64,000 bases of DNA, from positions 3,038,001 to 3,102,000 of the forward strand of contig NZ_CP023559.1 in assembly GCF_003006155.1 (NCBI RefSeq), given 5' to 3'. Under the pieces are notes generated by a model. It did not search any database and was not told the DNA's origin. It saw only the letters and a program-made list of their open reading frames with translations. Every line of letters begins with the position of its first letter. Within the stretch, counting starts at the first letter, position 1. This stretch comes from Salinicola tamaricis (GTDB taxonomy: Bacteria > Pseudomonadota > Gammaproteobacteria > Pseudomonadales > Halomonadaceae). Shown in pieces: positions 51,769 to 64,000 of the stretch. A program made the position numbers and the translations under genes.

Positions 51769-52755
51769 TCAGAGCCAAGTGGAGAGGGTGATCGAGCCGA
51801 ACCGATCACCGCCGTCCTGCTCGTCGAACTCCTTGGTCCGCCACACCGAGCTGTAGGAGAGCTGCCAGCGGTCCCAGGACAGTGCCAGGCCGAGCTGGGC
51901 TTCGCCGACCCAAGGGCGACGATCCACCGAGTGGCTATCTTCGAAGGTGTTGCCGTCGAGCAGCATGTTGTGGGCCATGAGCCGGCCCTCAAGATTGGCG
52001 AAGAGATACCAGTTGAAACCGCTGTTCTCGCGGAAGTAGACCCGGCTCCCCTGTGACGGTGCCACCGCCGGCACGCCGAAGCTCTGGTCGAGCCCCTGGC
52101 CGAGGCGCAGGCCCAGGCCACTGGCGGCATAGGTATAGAGATTACCCACGGCGAAGCCCACCGAGGGACCGAATTCGGTTTCCAGGCCGCCGAGGCGGGC
52201 AGTCTTCCACCAGGCGGTCTCGTAAGCCACATTGACAAAGGGCTCGTTGTGAAGCTGGTTGTGCCAGCCTTCGGGCTCGTCGCTGCCGATCCAGTGGTGG
52301 AAGTTCTTCTGCACCGTACGTGCACCCGAGCCGGGGCCGACCAGACCTGCATCGAAGAACAGGCCACTGCTGCGGCGCCAGCCGGGCGTGCGCGACTCGT
52401 CGAACAGCGAGAGCCCGGCGTAGAGGACGCCAGCGTAGGGGCGGTCGTCTTCGATCAGGCTGCGCTGGTCGATGTCCTCGGGGGTGTAGATCTGCTGGCC
52501 GAAGCGATAGGCGGCGCCGTCCAGCGTGGCACCGCTCCAGCCGGGCAGGATATCGGCGAGCTGGCGCGTCCAGTGGTCGGCACTCGGCGCGAAGGACCAG
52601 CCGATCTCGAGGCCGTTGGTGTAGTGACCGTCGCCGCCGCTGGCGAACAGGTCGTTTTCCGCTTTGAGTGTCAGCAGGCCATCGGCAGCAGCGGCACCCG
52701 ACAGCAGCGCCGCGGCGGCAGCCAGGCCGGCCGTGGCCATTATGCGTCCCTTCAT
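51769..52755 (-). CDS. lpxR: outer-membrane lipid A 3'-O-deacylase, LpxR family (DUF2219)
   Basis: 328 residues. Signal peptide at 1-24 (GLAAAAALLSGAAAADG). A 12-stranded beta-barrel is expected; conserved start LTLKAENDLFASGGDGHYTNG carries the Asn-Asp pair and the Tyr-Thr-Asn-Gly motif, then DDRPYAGVLYAGLSL and a GWHNQLHNEP region around the catalytic His. It ends in Leu-Ser-Thr-Trp-Leu, an aromatic outer-membrane end signature with Trp rather than Phe. LpxR removes the 3'-acyloxyacyl chain of lipid A, lowering immune recognition or altering permeability. A palindrome ACATACG-ATAG-CGTATGT (52791-52808) lies 36 bases upstream. Confidence 0.9.
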   Translation of the reverse strand: MKGRIMATAGLAAAAALLSGAAAADGLLTLKAENDLFASGGDGHYTNGLEIGWSFAPSADHWTRQLADILPGWSGATLDGAAYRFGQQIYTPEDIDQRSLIEDDRPYAGVLYAGLSLFDESRTPGWRRSSGLFFDAGLVGPGSGARTVQKNFHHWIGSDEPEGWHNQLHNEPFVNVAYETAWWKTARLGGLETEFGPSVGFAVGNLYTYAASGLGLRLGQGLDQSFGVPAVAPSQGSRVYFRENSGFNWYLFANLEGRLMAHNMLLDGNTFEDSHSVDRRPWVGEAQLGLALSWDRWQLSYSSVWRTKEFDEQDGGDRFGSITLSTWL

Positions 52756-52877
52756 GTCCCTGTCATTCCCTTAAGAGTCTTAACCACAGAACATACGATA
52801 GCGTATGTAAAGTGCGGGCGACAGGCGAAAATAGTATCAGGCTAACGATGCGTGCCGATCGGGGAGCCCGAACGTAG

Positions 52878-52903
52878 AAACGGTGCCTCGTAGGGCACCG
52901 TTT
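52878..52903 (-). terminator. terminator after the SlyB-like gene
   Basis: AAACGGTGCC/GGCACCGTTT with a 6-base loop, 47 bases past the stop codon of the lipoprotein. Three T follow on the minus strand as part of the stem end. Confidence 0.7.
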
Positions 52904-52949
52904 CGTGACTGCTGACCTGAGATCGGCGCGGGGTGGGCGCCGACAGGCG

Positions 52950-53417
52950 TCAGTAGGGGGCGACGCTGACGCTGGAGCCGCTGGCGATCAGGCGCACACG
53001 CTGGCCGACCTGCCAGTTGCGATCGGCCTTCTGCACGACCACCACGTTCTGGCCGCTGTCCTGGCGGATCTCCAGCTCGTAGGCGTCGACGCGATCGGTC
53101 GCCTGCTGGACCTTGCTGCCGGCGATGGTGCCGCCGATCGCGCCCGCCGCGGTAGCCAGGGTCTTGCCGGAGCCGCCGCCCACCTGGTTGCCGAGGAGGC
53201 CGCCGATCACCGCGCCGCCGAGGCTTCCCAGCACGCTTTCGCCGTTGCCACCCTGGATCTGTACCGGGCGCACCGATTGAATGGTGCCGTAGCTGACCGA
53301 CTGTGCGGTCTCGGCCTGATTGCCGCGGTAGACGTCACCCGAATAGGTCGAGGTATTGGTGCAGCCGGCCAGGGCCAGCACGCTCATAGCCAGCGCGGGG
53401 ATAAGCAGTTTCTTCAT
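52950..53417 (-). CDS. slyB: SlyB/PcpY-like glycine-zipper outer-membrane lipoprotein
   Basis: 155 residues. Lipobox LALAGC (Cys19) after MKKLLIPALAMSVL. A two-part glycine zipper in the middle (LGGAVIGGLLGNQVGGGSGK, then AAGAIGGTIAGSKVQQ), and an SH3-like C-terminal part. The start at 53417 (MKKLL) with GGAG upstream was preferred to 53444. SlyB-type proteins are part of the PhoP/Q-related envelope stress response in enteric bacteria; here only the family is certain. A single-gene unit. Confidence 0.9.
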   Translation of the reverse strand: MKKLLIPALAMSVLALAGCTNTSTYSGDVYRGNQAETAQSVSYGTIQSVRPVQIQGGNGESVLGSLGGAVIGGLLGNQVGGGSGKTLATAAGAIGGTIAGSKVQQATDRVDAYELEIRQDSGQNVVVVQKADRNWQVGQRVRLIASGSSVSVAPY

Positions 53418-53556
53418 GTTCACTCCTCCTGAACCTAGTAGCAAGGTTTTGTGCCAAGGATATTAAAACAGTGTTTCCGAACTCGTCCAGCATTTCTGCC
53501 GCGGCCGGCCCGACTCAGTGTAGGCAGCCTGTGGCGAACTTGCCGCCACTCCACGC

Positions 53557-54747
53557 TCACGCCTCGTCGTCCTCTTCGTCATCCTCATCCCAGCACAGGC
53601 TACCGGCGTCGAGCAGCGCGGCCAGCACGGTGGCCGCTTCGGGATGTGCCAGGCTCTTCTGGTCCAGCGGTTCGGCGTCGCACAGGCGGCGCGCCAGCGC
53701 CGGGTCGCAGCCTAAGGCATCGCCATCGGCGAACAGCGTCGCCTGGGTCGGCGTCTGCCCCCGCCAGGCGAAGCGCGAGCCGGGGCTGTGCAGCAGGCGT
53801 TCGCCGGCGCTGAGCGCTGCCTCCACCTCGGCTGGATCGCTGGGGCTGTCGCTGGGTACCAGCTGATCGAGATACTTGGGCTGGGTCATGGCGCGGCCGA
53901 ACCATTGCGCCATCTGATCCGGGCGATCGATAGCGGCCAGTAGCAGCGTGCGCACACGGTCCACCGCGGCGTCATCCAGCTCACCGGGGTGCTGCGGCGG
54001 CTGCAGATCGGCATCGGTGTAGCGCTGGCTGTCGCCGAGCTGCTCACCGATGTAGTCGGCGAAGGCGGTGACGGTTTCGTCGACCGAGGGCGCGCGAAAG
54101 CCGATCGAGAAGGTCATGCAGTCATCCGAGGCGCTGACCCCGTGATGGGCCACGCCCGGCGGCAGGTAGAGCATGTCGCCGGGTTCCAGGACCCAGTCCT
54201 GATCGGGCTGGACCTCGAAGGTATCGAGGATGCGCAGATCGATCCCGGCAATCAGCGGCGCGTCGTCGCCGGGATTGCCACCCAACTGCCAGTGGCGCCG
54301 TCCACTGGCCTGCAGCAGGAAGACATCGTACTGGTCGACGTGCGGACCCACGCTGCCGCCGGTAGGGGCGTAGCTGACCATGATGTCGTCGAGCCGCCAC
54401 TGCGGCAGGAAGTCGAACTGGGCGAGCAGCGCGGCGACCTCGGGCACGTAGTGGTCGACCGCCTGCACCAGCAGTGACCAGCCGCTCTCGGGCAGGCGCG
54501 CGAAGGTGACGTCGTCGAACGGGCCTTGGCTCACCTGCCACGCCTTGTCCGGGCCCTGCTCCTCGACCAGGCGCGACTCGACCTCGGGCTCGCAGGCCAG
54601 GCCGGCGAGATCGTCCGGGTCCAGGGGCGAGACGAAGTCGGGCAGTGCGCCGCGAATCAGCAGCGGCGATTTCTGCCAGTGGCGGCCCAGGAACTGGGCG
54701 GGGGTCAGGCCGCCCAGCAGCGTGCGCGGGGTATTGGCGGCGGTCAT
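53557..54747 (-). CDS. roxA: ribosomal protein uL16 arginine 3-hydroxylase (RoxA/YcfD, JmjC-like cupin)
   Basis: 396 residues, intact. Fe(II)/2-oxoglutarate oxygenase that hydroxylates an Arg of ribosomal protein uL16. WQKSPLLIRGALPDF at the start matches the family, the iron ligands are His and Asp of GGSVGPHVDQYDVFLLQ and the distal His in LPPGVAHHGVSASDDC. A C-terminal winged-helix-like part (about 210-390) ends in a very acidic tail DEDDEEDDEA. It follows purB on the same strand, matching the Pseudomonas gene order. Confidence 0.93.
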   Translation of the reverse strand: MTAANTPRTLLGGLTPAQFLGRHWQKSPLLIRGALPDFVSPLDPDDLAGLACEPEVESRLVEEQGPDKAWQVSQGPFDDVTFARLPESGWSLLVQAVDHYVPEVAALLAQFDFLPQWRLDDIMVSYAPTGGSVGPHVDQYDVFLLQASGRRHWQLGGNPGDDAPLIAGIDLRILDTFEVQPDQDWVLEPGDMLYLPPGVAHHGVSASDDCMTFSIGFRAPSVDETVTAFADYIGEQLGDSQRYTDADLQPPQHPGELDDAAVDRVRTLLLAAIDRPDQMAQWFGRAMTQPKYLDQLVPSDSPSDPAEVEAALSAGERLLHSPGSRFAWRGQTPTQATLFADGDALGCDPALARRLCDAEPLDQKSLAHPEAATVLAALLDAGSLCWDEDDEEDDEA

Positions 54748-54776
54748 GGCATCCTCCTGCGGTGGTGCGAGCGCGT

Positions 54777-56868
<2,092 letters not shown>

Positions 56869-56872
<4 letters not shown>

Positions 56873-58056
56873 GCCGAACGCGCGCTCCCTATGAGTGAGG
56901 TGGGCTCGGCCGCGCCGGTAGCGGTGGTTGCGGTGGCGCGGATCACCGCACCGCCGAGGCAGACGTCGTCGGCGTAGAGCACCAGCGACTGACCCGGGGT
57001 GACCGCGCGCTGCGGCGTGTCGAAGTGCACTGCCAGGCCGCCATCGTCGAGCACCTGCACCTGGCACGGTTCGTCCTGCTGACGGTAGCGAGTCTTGGCG
57101 CGCAGGCGCGCGGCCTCGGGCGGGGTGCCGGCGATCCAGGCGGCGGGTTCGCAGTAGGCAGTGTCGCTGTAGAGCAGCGGATGCTCGCCCTGAACCACCA
57201 CCAGTACATTGCGCTCGAGATCCTTGGTGGCAACGAACCACGGATCTTCGCTGTGCGCCTTGAGCCCGCCGATACCCAGGCCGCGGCGCTGGCCCAGGGT
57301 GTAGTACATCAGGCCCGTGTGCTCGCCGACCACTTCACCCTCGGGCGTCTCGATACGTCCCGGCTGGGCCGGCAGGTACTGCTTGAGGAAGTCGCTGAAG
57401 CGGCGTTCGCCGATGAAGCAGATCCCGGTCGAATCCTTCTTGCGCGCGGTGGCCAGGCCGTGGCGCTCGGCCAGGGCGCGAACTTCGGACTTCTCCAGCT
57501 CACCCACCGGGAACAGGGTCTTGGCGATCGCCGCCCCCGGCACCGCGTGCAGGAAGTAGCTCTGGTCCTTGTTGGCATCGCGACCCTTGAGCAGCTCGGC
57601 GCGGCCGTCCGCGGTGAGGCGCCGGCGCACGTAGTGGCCGGTGGCGATCAGGTCCGCGCCGAGCATCTCGGCATAGTCGAGAAAGACTTTGAACTTGATC
57701 TCGCGGTTGCACAGGATGTCAGGATTGGGCGTGCGTCCGGCCTGGTACTCGGCGAGGAAGTGTTCGAAGACGTTGTCCCAGTACTCGGCAGCGAAGTTGG
57801 CCGTGTGCAACTTGATGCCGAGGCTGTCGCAGACCGCCTGGGCATCGGCCAGATCCGCCATCGCGGTGCAGTACTCGGTGCCGTCGTCCTCGTCCCAGTT
57901 CTTCATGAACAGGCCCTCGACGCGGTAACCCTGTTCGAGCAGGCGCAGCGCGGTGACCGAGGAGTCGACGCCACCGGACATGCCCACGATCACGGTGGTG
58001 GCACCGGTCGCGGTCGGGCCCTCGGGAGTCTCGGATGGAGGTGTGGCAAGCGTCAT
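56869..58056 (-). CDS. mnmA: tRNA-specific 2-thiouridylase
   Basis: Makes s2U34 in tRNA-Lys, -Glu and -Gln, using sulfur relayed from TusE. 395 residues, intact. PP-loop [20 protein letters not shown] near residue 22, the first catalytic Cys in [15 protein letters not shown] and the second in [15 protein letters not shown], then [17 protein letters not shown]. The N-terminus carries about 20 extra Thr/Pro-rich residues. It modifies the product of the tRNA-Glu gene in this same window. Downstream genes hflD and purB overlap or follow closely. Confidence 0.96.
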
Positions 58057-58274
58057 GGCGAATCTCTGGCCGACAGGGTCCGTGGCGAGCGGGGCGCAAC
58101 CCCCGGCACCGGCACGGGCCGCGGAATAAATGACCCGGGATTATAGCCGAAAGCGCGGGGCAGCATCGAGTGCACCGCGCTGTCGGCTCGCGTGGCGGTG
58201 GCGCGGGCATGGCGAGTTTGGCGACGAGGACTTGGCGGCGAGAGTCTGGTCGCGAGCGTCTGGCTGCGCGGTTG

Positions 58275-58724
58275 TCAGCGCTCGCGAATCGCGTCCAGCG
58301 GGAAACGGCGGCCCTCGCGCACGTCGCGCAGACGCTGCATCACCACCGGGCTGCGCAGACGGCGGGCGCGCTCGAGGTCATCGATCTCGTCGAAGGTCAG
58401 CCAGTGGGCGCTGACGATCCCCTTGTCGAGTGGATTGCCCAGGTGCGCCAGCGGTAGTCCCAGAAAGGCGTGGCTATGAAAGGTGAGCCCGTCCTGGGTG
58501 TGGTGGATATAAAGGCCGAGATAGTCGGTGATCGCCACCTGCCAGGCCGCCTCCTCGCGCACTTCGCGTTCGGCTGCAGAGACCAGCCGCTCGCCGCGCT
58601 CGAGGTGGCCGGCGGGCTGATTGTAGAGGCTGAATGGGCCGCCACGATCCTCCTCGACCATCAGGTAGCGGCCGGCGCGTTCCACCACGACGGCCACGGT
58701 CACGCGTGGTGTCCAGCGATTCAT
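58275..58724 (-). CDS. nudJ: NUDIX phosphatase NudJ
   Basis: 149 residues, intact. NUDIX box GHLERGERLVSAAEREVREE then AA (residues about 38-60; GX5EX7REUXEE). NudJ hydrolyses nucleoside tri/diphosphates, thiamine pyrimidine pyrophosphate and similar. ATG at 58724 has GGAGAGAG seven bases before it; the ATG at 58814 adds non-conserved residues. It precedes mnmA by about 220 bases, which hold no gene. Confidence 0.93.
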   Translation of the reverse strand: MNRWTPRVTVAVVVERAGRYLMVEEDRGGPFSLYNQPAGHLERGERLVSAAEREVREEAAWQVAITDYLGLYIHHTQDGLTFHSHAFLGLPLAHLGNPLDKGIVSAHWLTFDEIDDLERARRLRSPVVMQRLRDVREGRRFPLDAIRER

Positions 58725-58844
58725 GTCATCTCTCTCCCCACTCGAACGCTTCCACGGCGCACTCTTCTGGCTACCGGGCTGGCTATGATCATACCGGGTC
58801 TGGCGTCGCGGCACAGCCCGCGCGGCCCAACCCGAGGCCTGCGC

Positions 58845-59435
58845 TCAGCGGCGTCGGCGCGTCCGCGCGCGTCCCGGGACAGGTGCCGTCGGCAGGTTGA
58901 GCGGTTCACTACGCCACGCCCCGGGAGCCAGATCCCCCAGCTGCCAGGGGCCGATCGCCACCCGCATCAGGCGTAGCGTTGGGTGGCCGATATGGGCGGT
59001 CATGCGCCGGACCTGGCGGTTGCGTCCCTCGCGCAGCTCGATCTCCAGCCAAGTGGTGGGAATGTCGCGGCGAAAGCGTACCGGCGGGTCGCGCGGCGCT
59101 GGTGGCGGGCCAGCCAGCCGGCGAACCCGGGCCGGTCGCGTCGGGCCATCCTTGAGTGTCACCCCGCGGGCGAGTGTCGTCAGGGCGGCGTCATCGGGTG
59201 CCCCTTCGACCTGCACCCAGTAGCGTTTGGCCAGCTTGTGGCGTGGGTCGCTGATGCGATGGATCAAACCGCCGTCGTCGGTGAGCAGCAGCAGGCCCTC
59301 CGAGTCGTAGTCGAGACGGCCGGCGGCGTAGACGTCGGGCACCGCCAGATGGTCGGCCAGCGTGGCGCGACCGCGGTCGTCAGTGAACTGGCAGAGCACC
59401 TGATAAGGTTTGTGCAGCAGATAGATTCGACCCAT
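58845..59435 (-). CDS. rluE: 23S rRNA pseudouridine 2457 synthase RluE
   Basis: 196 residues, intact. RsuA/RluB family: [20 protein letters not shown] at the start, the catalytic Asp in [20 protein letters not shown], and [20 protein letters not shown]. No S4 domain, as expected for RluE. A basic Arg-rich tail follows. It belongs to the rluE-nudJ-mnmA-hflD-purB neighbourhood. Confidence 0.94.
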   Translation of the reverse strand: MGRIYLLHKPYQVLCQFTDDRGRATLADHLAVPDVYAAGRLDYDSEGLLLLTDDGGLIHRISDPRHKLAKRYWVQVEGAPDDAALTTLARGVTLKDGPTRPARVRRLAGPPPAPRDPPVRFRRDIPTTWLEIELREGRNRQVRRMTAHIGHPTLRLMRVAIGPWQLGDLAPGAWRSEPLNLPTAPVPGRARTRRRR

Positions 59436-59795
59436 GGCGTTCGCGTCGAAGCGGCTCCTGGAGAGGTGAGTGGGCAGCGTGACAGGGCGTGGCCAGCGAG
59501 TGGCCGGGCGCGGGTGGTGACCGCGGCGGGGCTGACGCCAGGGCTCACGGCTAACTATTTTTTGTTCGGGCTTGCATCATGGCGATATCGGCCGCATCTT
59601 CAAGGGAACCTCGGGTCTTCAACGGTATCCAACACCTCACTGAGAGACGGCTCGATTCGCACTCGTGCGAGGCAATCCAGGTGCCGGCGCCAGGCGAGGC
59701 ACAGGGTACCGGTACCGGTTGCCAGCTGCACTCGCTGCAACACCTGTGCGACGATGGACGACCCCGGCCCGTGCACTCAGGAATTCATCCTTACC
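59436..59795. other. divergent gap between rluE and clpS
   Basis: 360 bases without a gene. A six-T stretch (ACTATTTTTTGTTCGGGC, about 59552-59569) lies upstream of a possible TTGCAT ... ATATCG promoter towards clpS, giving a leader of about 200 bases. No riboswitch or hairpin stood out. Confidence 0.4.
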
Positions 59796-60185
59796 ATGTT
59801 AGAGATCGTAAATAGCGTGTCGTCTGATTCCCATGGGGAGCCGGCGCGTCTCGGCATGACGCGCCCTCCCGACCCTGATCACCACGAGCAGGGAGACGTT
59901 GCCGAACAGGCGTCGGAGCCGCAGCTGGCGCCGCCGCCGATGTACAAGGTCGTACTCTATAACGACGACTACACCCCGATGGAGTTCGTCGTCGAGATAC
60001 TTCAACGTTTCTTCGCCATGGACAGTGAGAAGGCGGTGCAGATCATGCTCGCCGTGCACACCCAGGGGAAGGCGACCTGCGGCATCTTCACCCGTGACGT
60101 GGCGGAGACCAAGTGTCATCTGGTCAACGAGTATGCGCGCGAGTGCGAACATCCGCTGATGTGCGATGTGGATGCCGTCGAGTAG
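59796..60185 (+). CDS. clpS: ClpS, ClpAP adaptor for N-degron substrates
   Basis: 129 residues. Delivers proteins with N-terminal Leu, Phe, Tyr or Trp to ClpAP. Core: [20 protein letters not shown] (with the residue-binding Asn-Asp pair), [40 protein letters not shown]. The N-terminal extension (1-50) is longer than in E. coli and acidic, with His/Glu residues. The start at 59796 has only a distant AGGAA; a GTG at 59817 is possible. It stands 112 bases before clpA. Confidence 0.95.
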   Translation: MLEIVNSVSSDSHGEPARLGMTRPPDPDHHEQGDVAEQASEPQLAPPPMYKVVLYNDDYTPMEFVVEILQRFFAMDSEKAVQIMLAVHTQGKATCGIFTRDVAETKCHLVNEYARECEHPLMCDVDAVE

Positions 60186-60297
60186 GGGTGGTGGGGCGGT
60201 CCGTGACGCTTTGTGCGTCGGGGACTTGCGAAACCGCTGTTTGTGCCCGATTGTGAAAGTGCCGACCGACGCCCTCAGTGGCTAAAAGGGGACTGCC

Positions 60298-62559
<2,262 letters not shown>

Positions 62560-62691
62560 TCGGGTTGCTCGAGTGGCTGGCCGAGCCGCCAGCCACTCGG
62601 TGTCCTGACGGGCGCTCTCGATACGGCAGAACGTTGCAACGATCCGGTCTCGAATTCACAGCGTCTTTAGACGGCTACGCCTCGAAACGAC

Positions 62692-62725
62692 AACGCCTCG
62701 CCATGGCAACATGGCGAGGCGTTTT
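62692..62725. terminator. strong terminator between clpA and infA
   Basis: 14-bp stem AACGCCTCGCCATG/CATGGCGAGGCGTT with a GCAA (GNRA) loop, then TTTT on the plus strand. It can serve both convergent genes. Confidence 0.9.
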
Positions 62726-62828
62726 CGATTCTGGGTGCTGGCGACGGCTGACGCCCGTGACAACGGTGGCTCAGGGCGCAAAAACAGGCGGAAAGTGAAT
62801 TCCCGTCAGCGGTGCCGAAGGGCAGGGC

Positions 62829-63046
62829 TCAGCGCGAGCGGTAGACGATGCGGCCCTTGGAAAGGTCGTAGGGGTGAGTTCGACCTTGACCTTGTCGCCG
62901 GTCAGGATGCGAATGTAGTTCTTGCGCATCTTGCCGGAAATATGGGCGGTGACGACGTGGCCATTTTCCAGCTCGACGCGGAACATGGTGTTGGGCAGCG
63001 TGTCGACGACGACACCCTCCATTTCGATATGATCTTCTCGTGCCAT
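62829..63046 (-). CDS. infA: translation initiation factor IF-1 (one frameshift)
   Basis: 72 residues after repair. S1/OB-fold: [58 protein letters not shown], then with one base added near 62871 the invariant tail [13 protein letters not shown] and stop at 62829. A frameshift in an essential gene is one of the clearest signs that the breaks here are not biological. It lies between clpA and bpt, as in Pseudomonas. Confidence 0.97.
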
Positions 63047-63210
63047 ATAGGCGATCCCTCTTGGGTATTGGTTGGCGGACCGCTCGGTCGGCCGTCGACG
63101 CGCACCACCGCGAACGGCAGCGGTGCCATCCACGGTCAGCGACGAGCCCGACCCGGGCCTCTGAAGTGCGCGATATTATGAGCCATCTCGACGCGAAGGC
63201 AAAAAGCGGC

Positions 63211-63975
63211 TCAGGTCAACGCCGTCACCGGCACCCGCCGCTGCCAGCGGCCGCCGTCGAGGTACTCCAGTGGCTGATACGCCTGCTTGTAGCGCATCTT
63301 CTGGCTCTCGCGAATCCAGTAGCCCAGGTAGACATGGGGCAGGCCTCGTCGGCTTGCCAGCTCGATCTGGCTGAGCACTGCGAAGACCCCCAGCGAACGC
63401 CGCTGCAGCGCCGGGTCGGGATCGAAGAAGGTGTAGATCGCCGAGAGTCCATGGCCCAGCAGGTCGGTGGCGGCGACCGCGATCAGCCGCTCATCGAGCC
63501 AGAACTCGAGCAGCTTGGCGAATGGCTGGGTCTGGGCCAGAAACTGTCGGTACTGCTCGCGGCTGGGCGGAAACATGTCGCCATCGGCGTGACGGGCCTG
63601 GATATAGTCTGCGTATAACGCATAGTGGCGCTCGTCGAACAGCGTCGGGCGCAGGCGCGTGGTGATGTCACGATTGCGCTGCATCAGCTTGCGCTGGGTG
63701 CGCGAGGGGGTGAAGTCTTCCACCGGGATACGCACGGAGACGCAGGCACTGCACGCACCGCAGTGGGGCCGATAGAGGTTGGCGCCGCTGCGCCTGAACC
63801 CCAGTAGGGTCAGGGCGTCGTAGACATCCGCGGTGGGCGGCTCCTGGGGGTCGAGGAACAGTGTTGTCGCCTCGCGTCCGGGAAGATAGCTGCAGGGGTG
63901 CGGCACCGTCAGGAAGAAACGGAGATCGCGTGCCTGACGCTGCGCTGTGCTGCGGTTCGCATTGTCGCTGCTCAC
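63211..63975 (-). CDS. bpt: aspartate/glutamate leucyltransferase (Bpt, arginyltransferase family)
   Basis: Adds Leu from Leu-tRNA to proteins starting with Asp or Glu, making them ClpS/ClpA substrates. 254 residues, intact. HPCSYLPGREATTLF then the Cys cluster LYRPHCGACSACVSVRIPV, and GYWIRESQKMRYKQAYQPLE near the end, all family hallmarks. The start is a GTG at 63975 with GGAG upstream. aat, encoding leucyl/phenylalanyl transferase, is expected just beyond the right edge. Confidence 0.95.
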   Translation of the reverse strand: MSSDNANRSTAQRQARDLRFFLTVPHPCSYLPGREATTLFLDPQEPPTADVYDALTLLGFRRSGANLYRPHCGACSACVSVRIPVEDFTPSRTQRKLMQRNRDITTRLRPTLFDERHYALYADYIQARHADGDMFPPSREQYRQFLAQTQPFAKLLEFWLDERLIAVAATDLLGHGLSAIYTFFDPDPALQRRSLGVFAVLSQIELASRRGLPHVYLGYWIRESQKMRYKQAYQPLEYLDGGRWQRRVPVTALT

Positions 63976-64000
63976 GGGGGCTCCGAGGGCCAGAGGCCGG

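Overview
The window is GC-rich, gene-dense chromosomal DNA from a gammaproteobacterium. The best guess is a member of the Halomonadaceae (Halomonas, Salinicola, Chromohalobacter type). This rests on the Pseudomonas-like gene orders (sdhCDAB-sucAB-lpd-sucCD; rluE-nudJ-mnmA-hflD-purB-roxA beside clpS-clpA-infA-bpt), the GltX and nag-operon types, and the presence of both osmoregulated periplasmic glucan genes and putA. I could not run a search, so the family assignment is inference. There is no phage, CRISPR array or complete insertion sequence.

Layout. 1-5.8 kb: the 5' part of putA beside an AraC-type regulator, a small membrane protein, an MFS exporter, a zinc-ribbon-like mini-protein and an XRE regulator with a worn-out S24 domain. 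5.9-7.6 kb: gltX followed by tRNA-Ala and tRNA-Glu. 7.6-21.6 kb: the TCA block, with gltA on the minus strand and sdhCDAB, sucAB, lpd and sucCD on the plus strand. 21.7-27.5 kb, minus strand: a coupled glycosyltransferase, deacetylase and flippase-like operon, then rnb (RNase II) and an NAD(P)-binding protein. 27.6-36.2 kb: an N-acetylglucosamine regulon (GntR regulator, nagA, a SIS-type nagB, an EIIA-HPr-EI fusion, EIICB, HAD hydrolase). It has a direct-repeat operator in front and a 141-bp MITE-like element between nagB and the PTS fusion gene. 36.2-40.5 kb: ycjX/ycjF and a YidK-type sodium symporter. 41.1-47.1 kb: opgG-opgH, a GlsB/YeaQ protein and an acyltransferase-3. 47.4-53.4 kb: a two-copy DUF1266 protein, an NlpC/P60 lipoprotein, slyD, LpxR and a SlyB-like lipoprotein. 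53.5-64 kb: roxA, purB, hflD, mnmA, nudJ, rluE, then the N-degron set clpS, clpA and bpt around infA.

How the genes work together. The first third is central carbon flux: citrate synthase, succinate dehydrogenase, 2-oxoglutarate dehydrogenase and succinyl-CoA synthetase. The middle imports and deacetylates GlcNAc and feeds it to glycolysis as fructose-6-P. The later genes serve the envelope and osmotic adaptation (OPG glucan, lipid A trimming, peptidoglycan hydrolase). The last block is translation, RNA modification and regulated proteolysis.

Major caveat. Many housekeeping genes (putA, gltA, sucA, lpd, sucD, rnb, ycjX, slyD, clpA, infA and others) are broken by one- or two-base indels that restore conserved protein when the frame is switched. 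Other stretches are clean (sdhCDAB, sucC, nagE, opgGH, the DUF1266 gene, roxA to rluE). The pattern looks like uneven sequence or assembly error rather than gene decay. I give such genes as single CDS spans with approximate break points.
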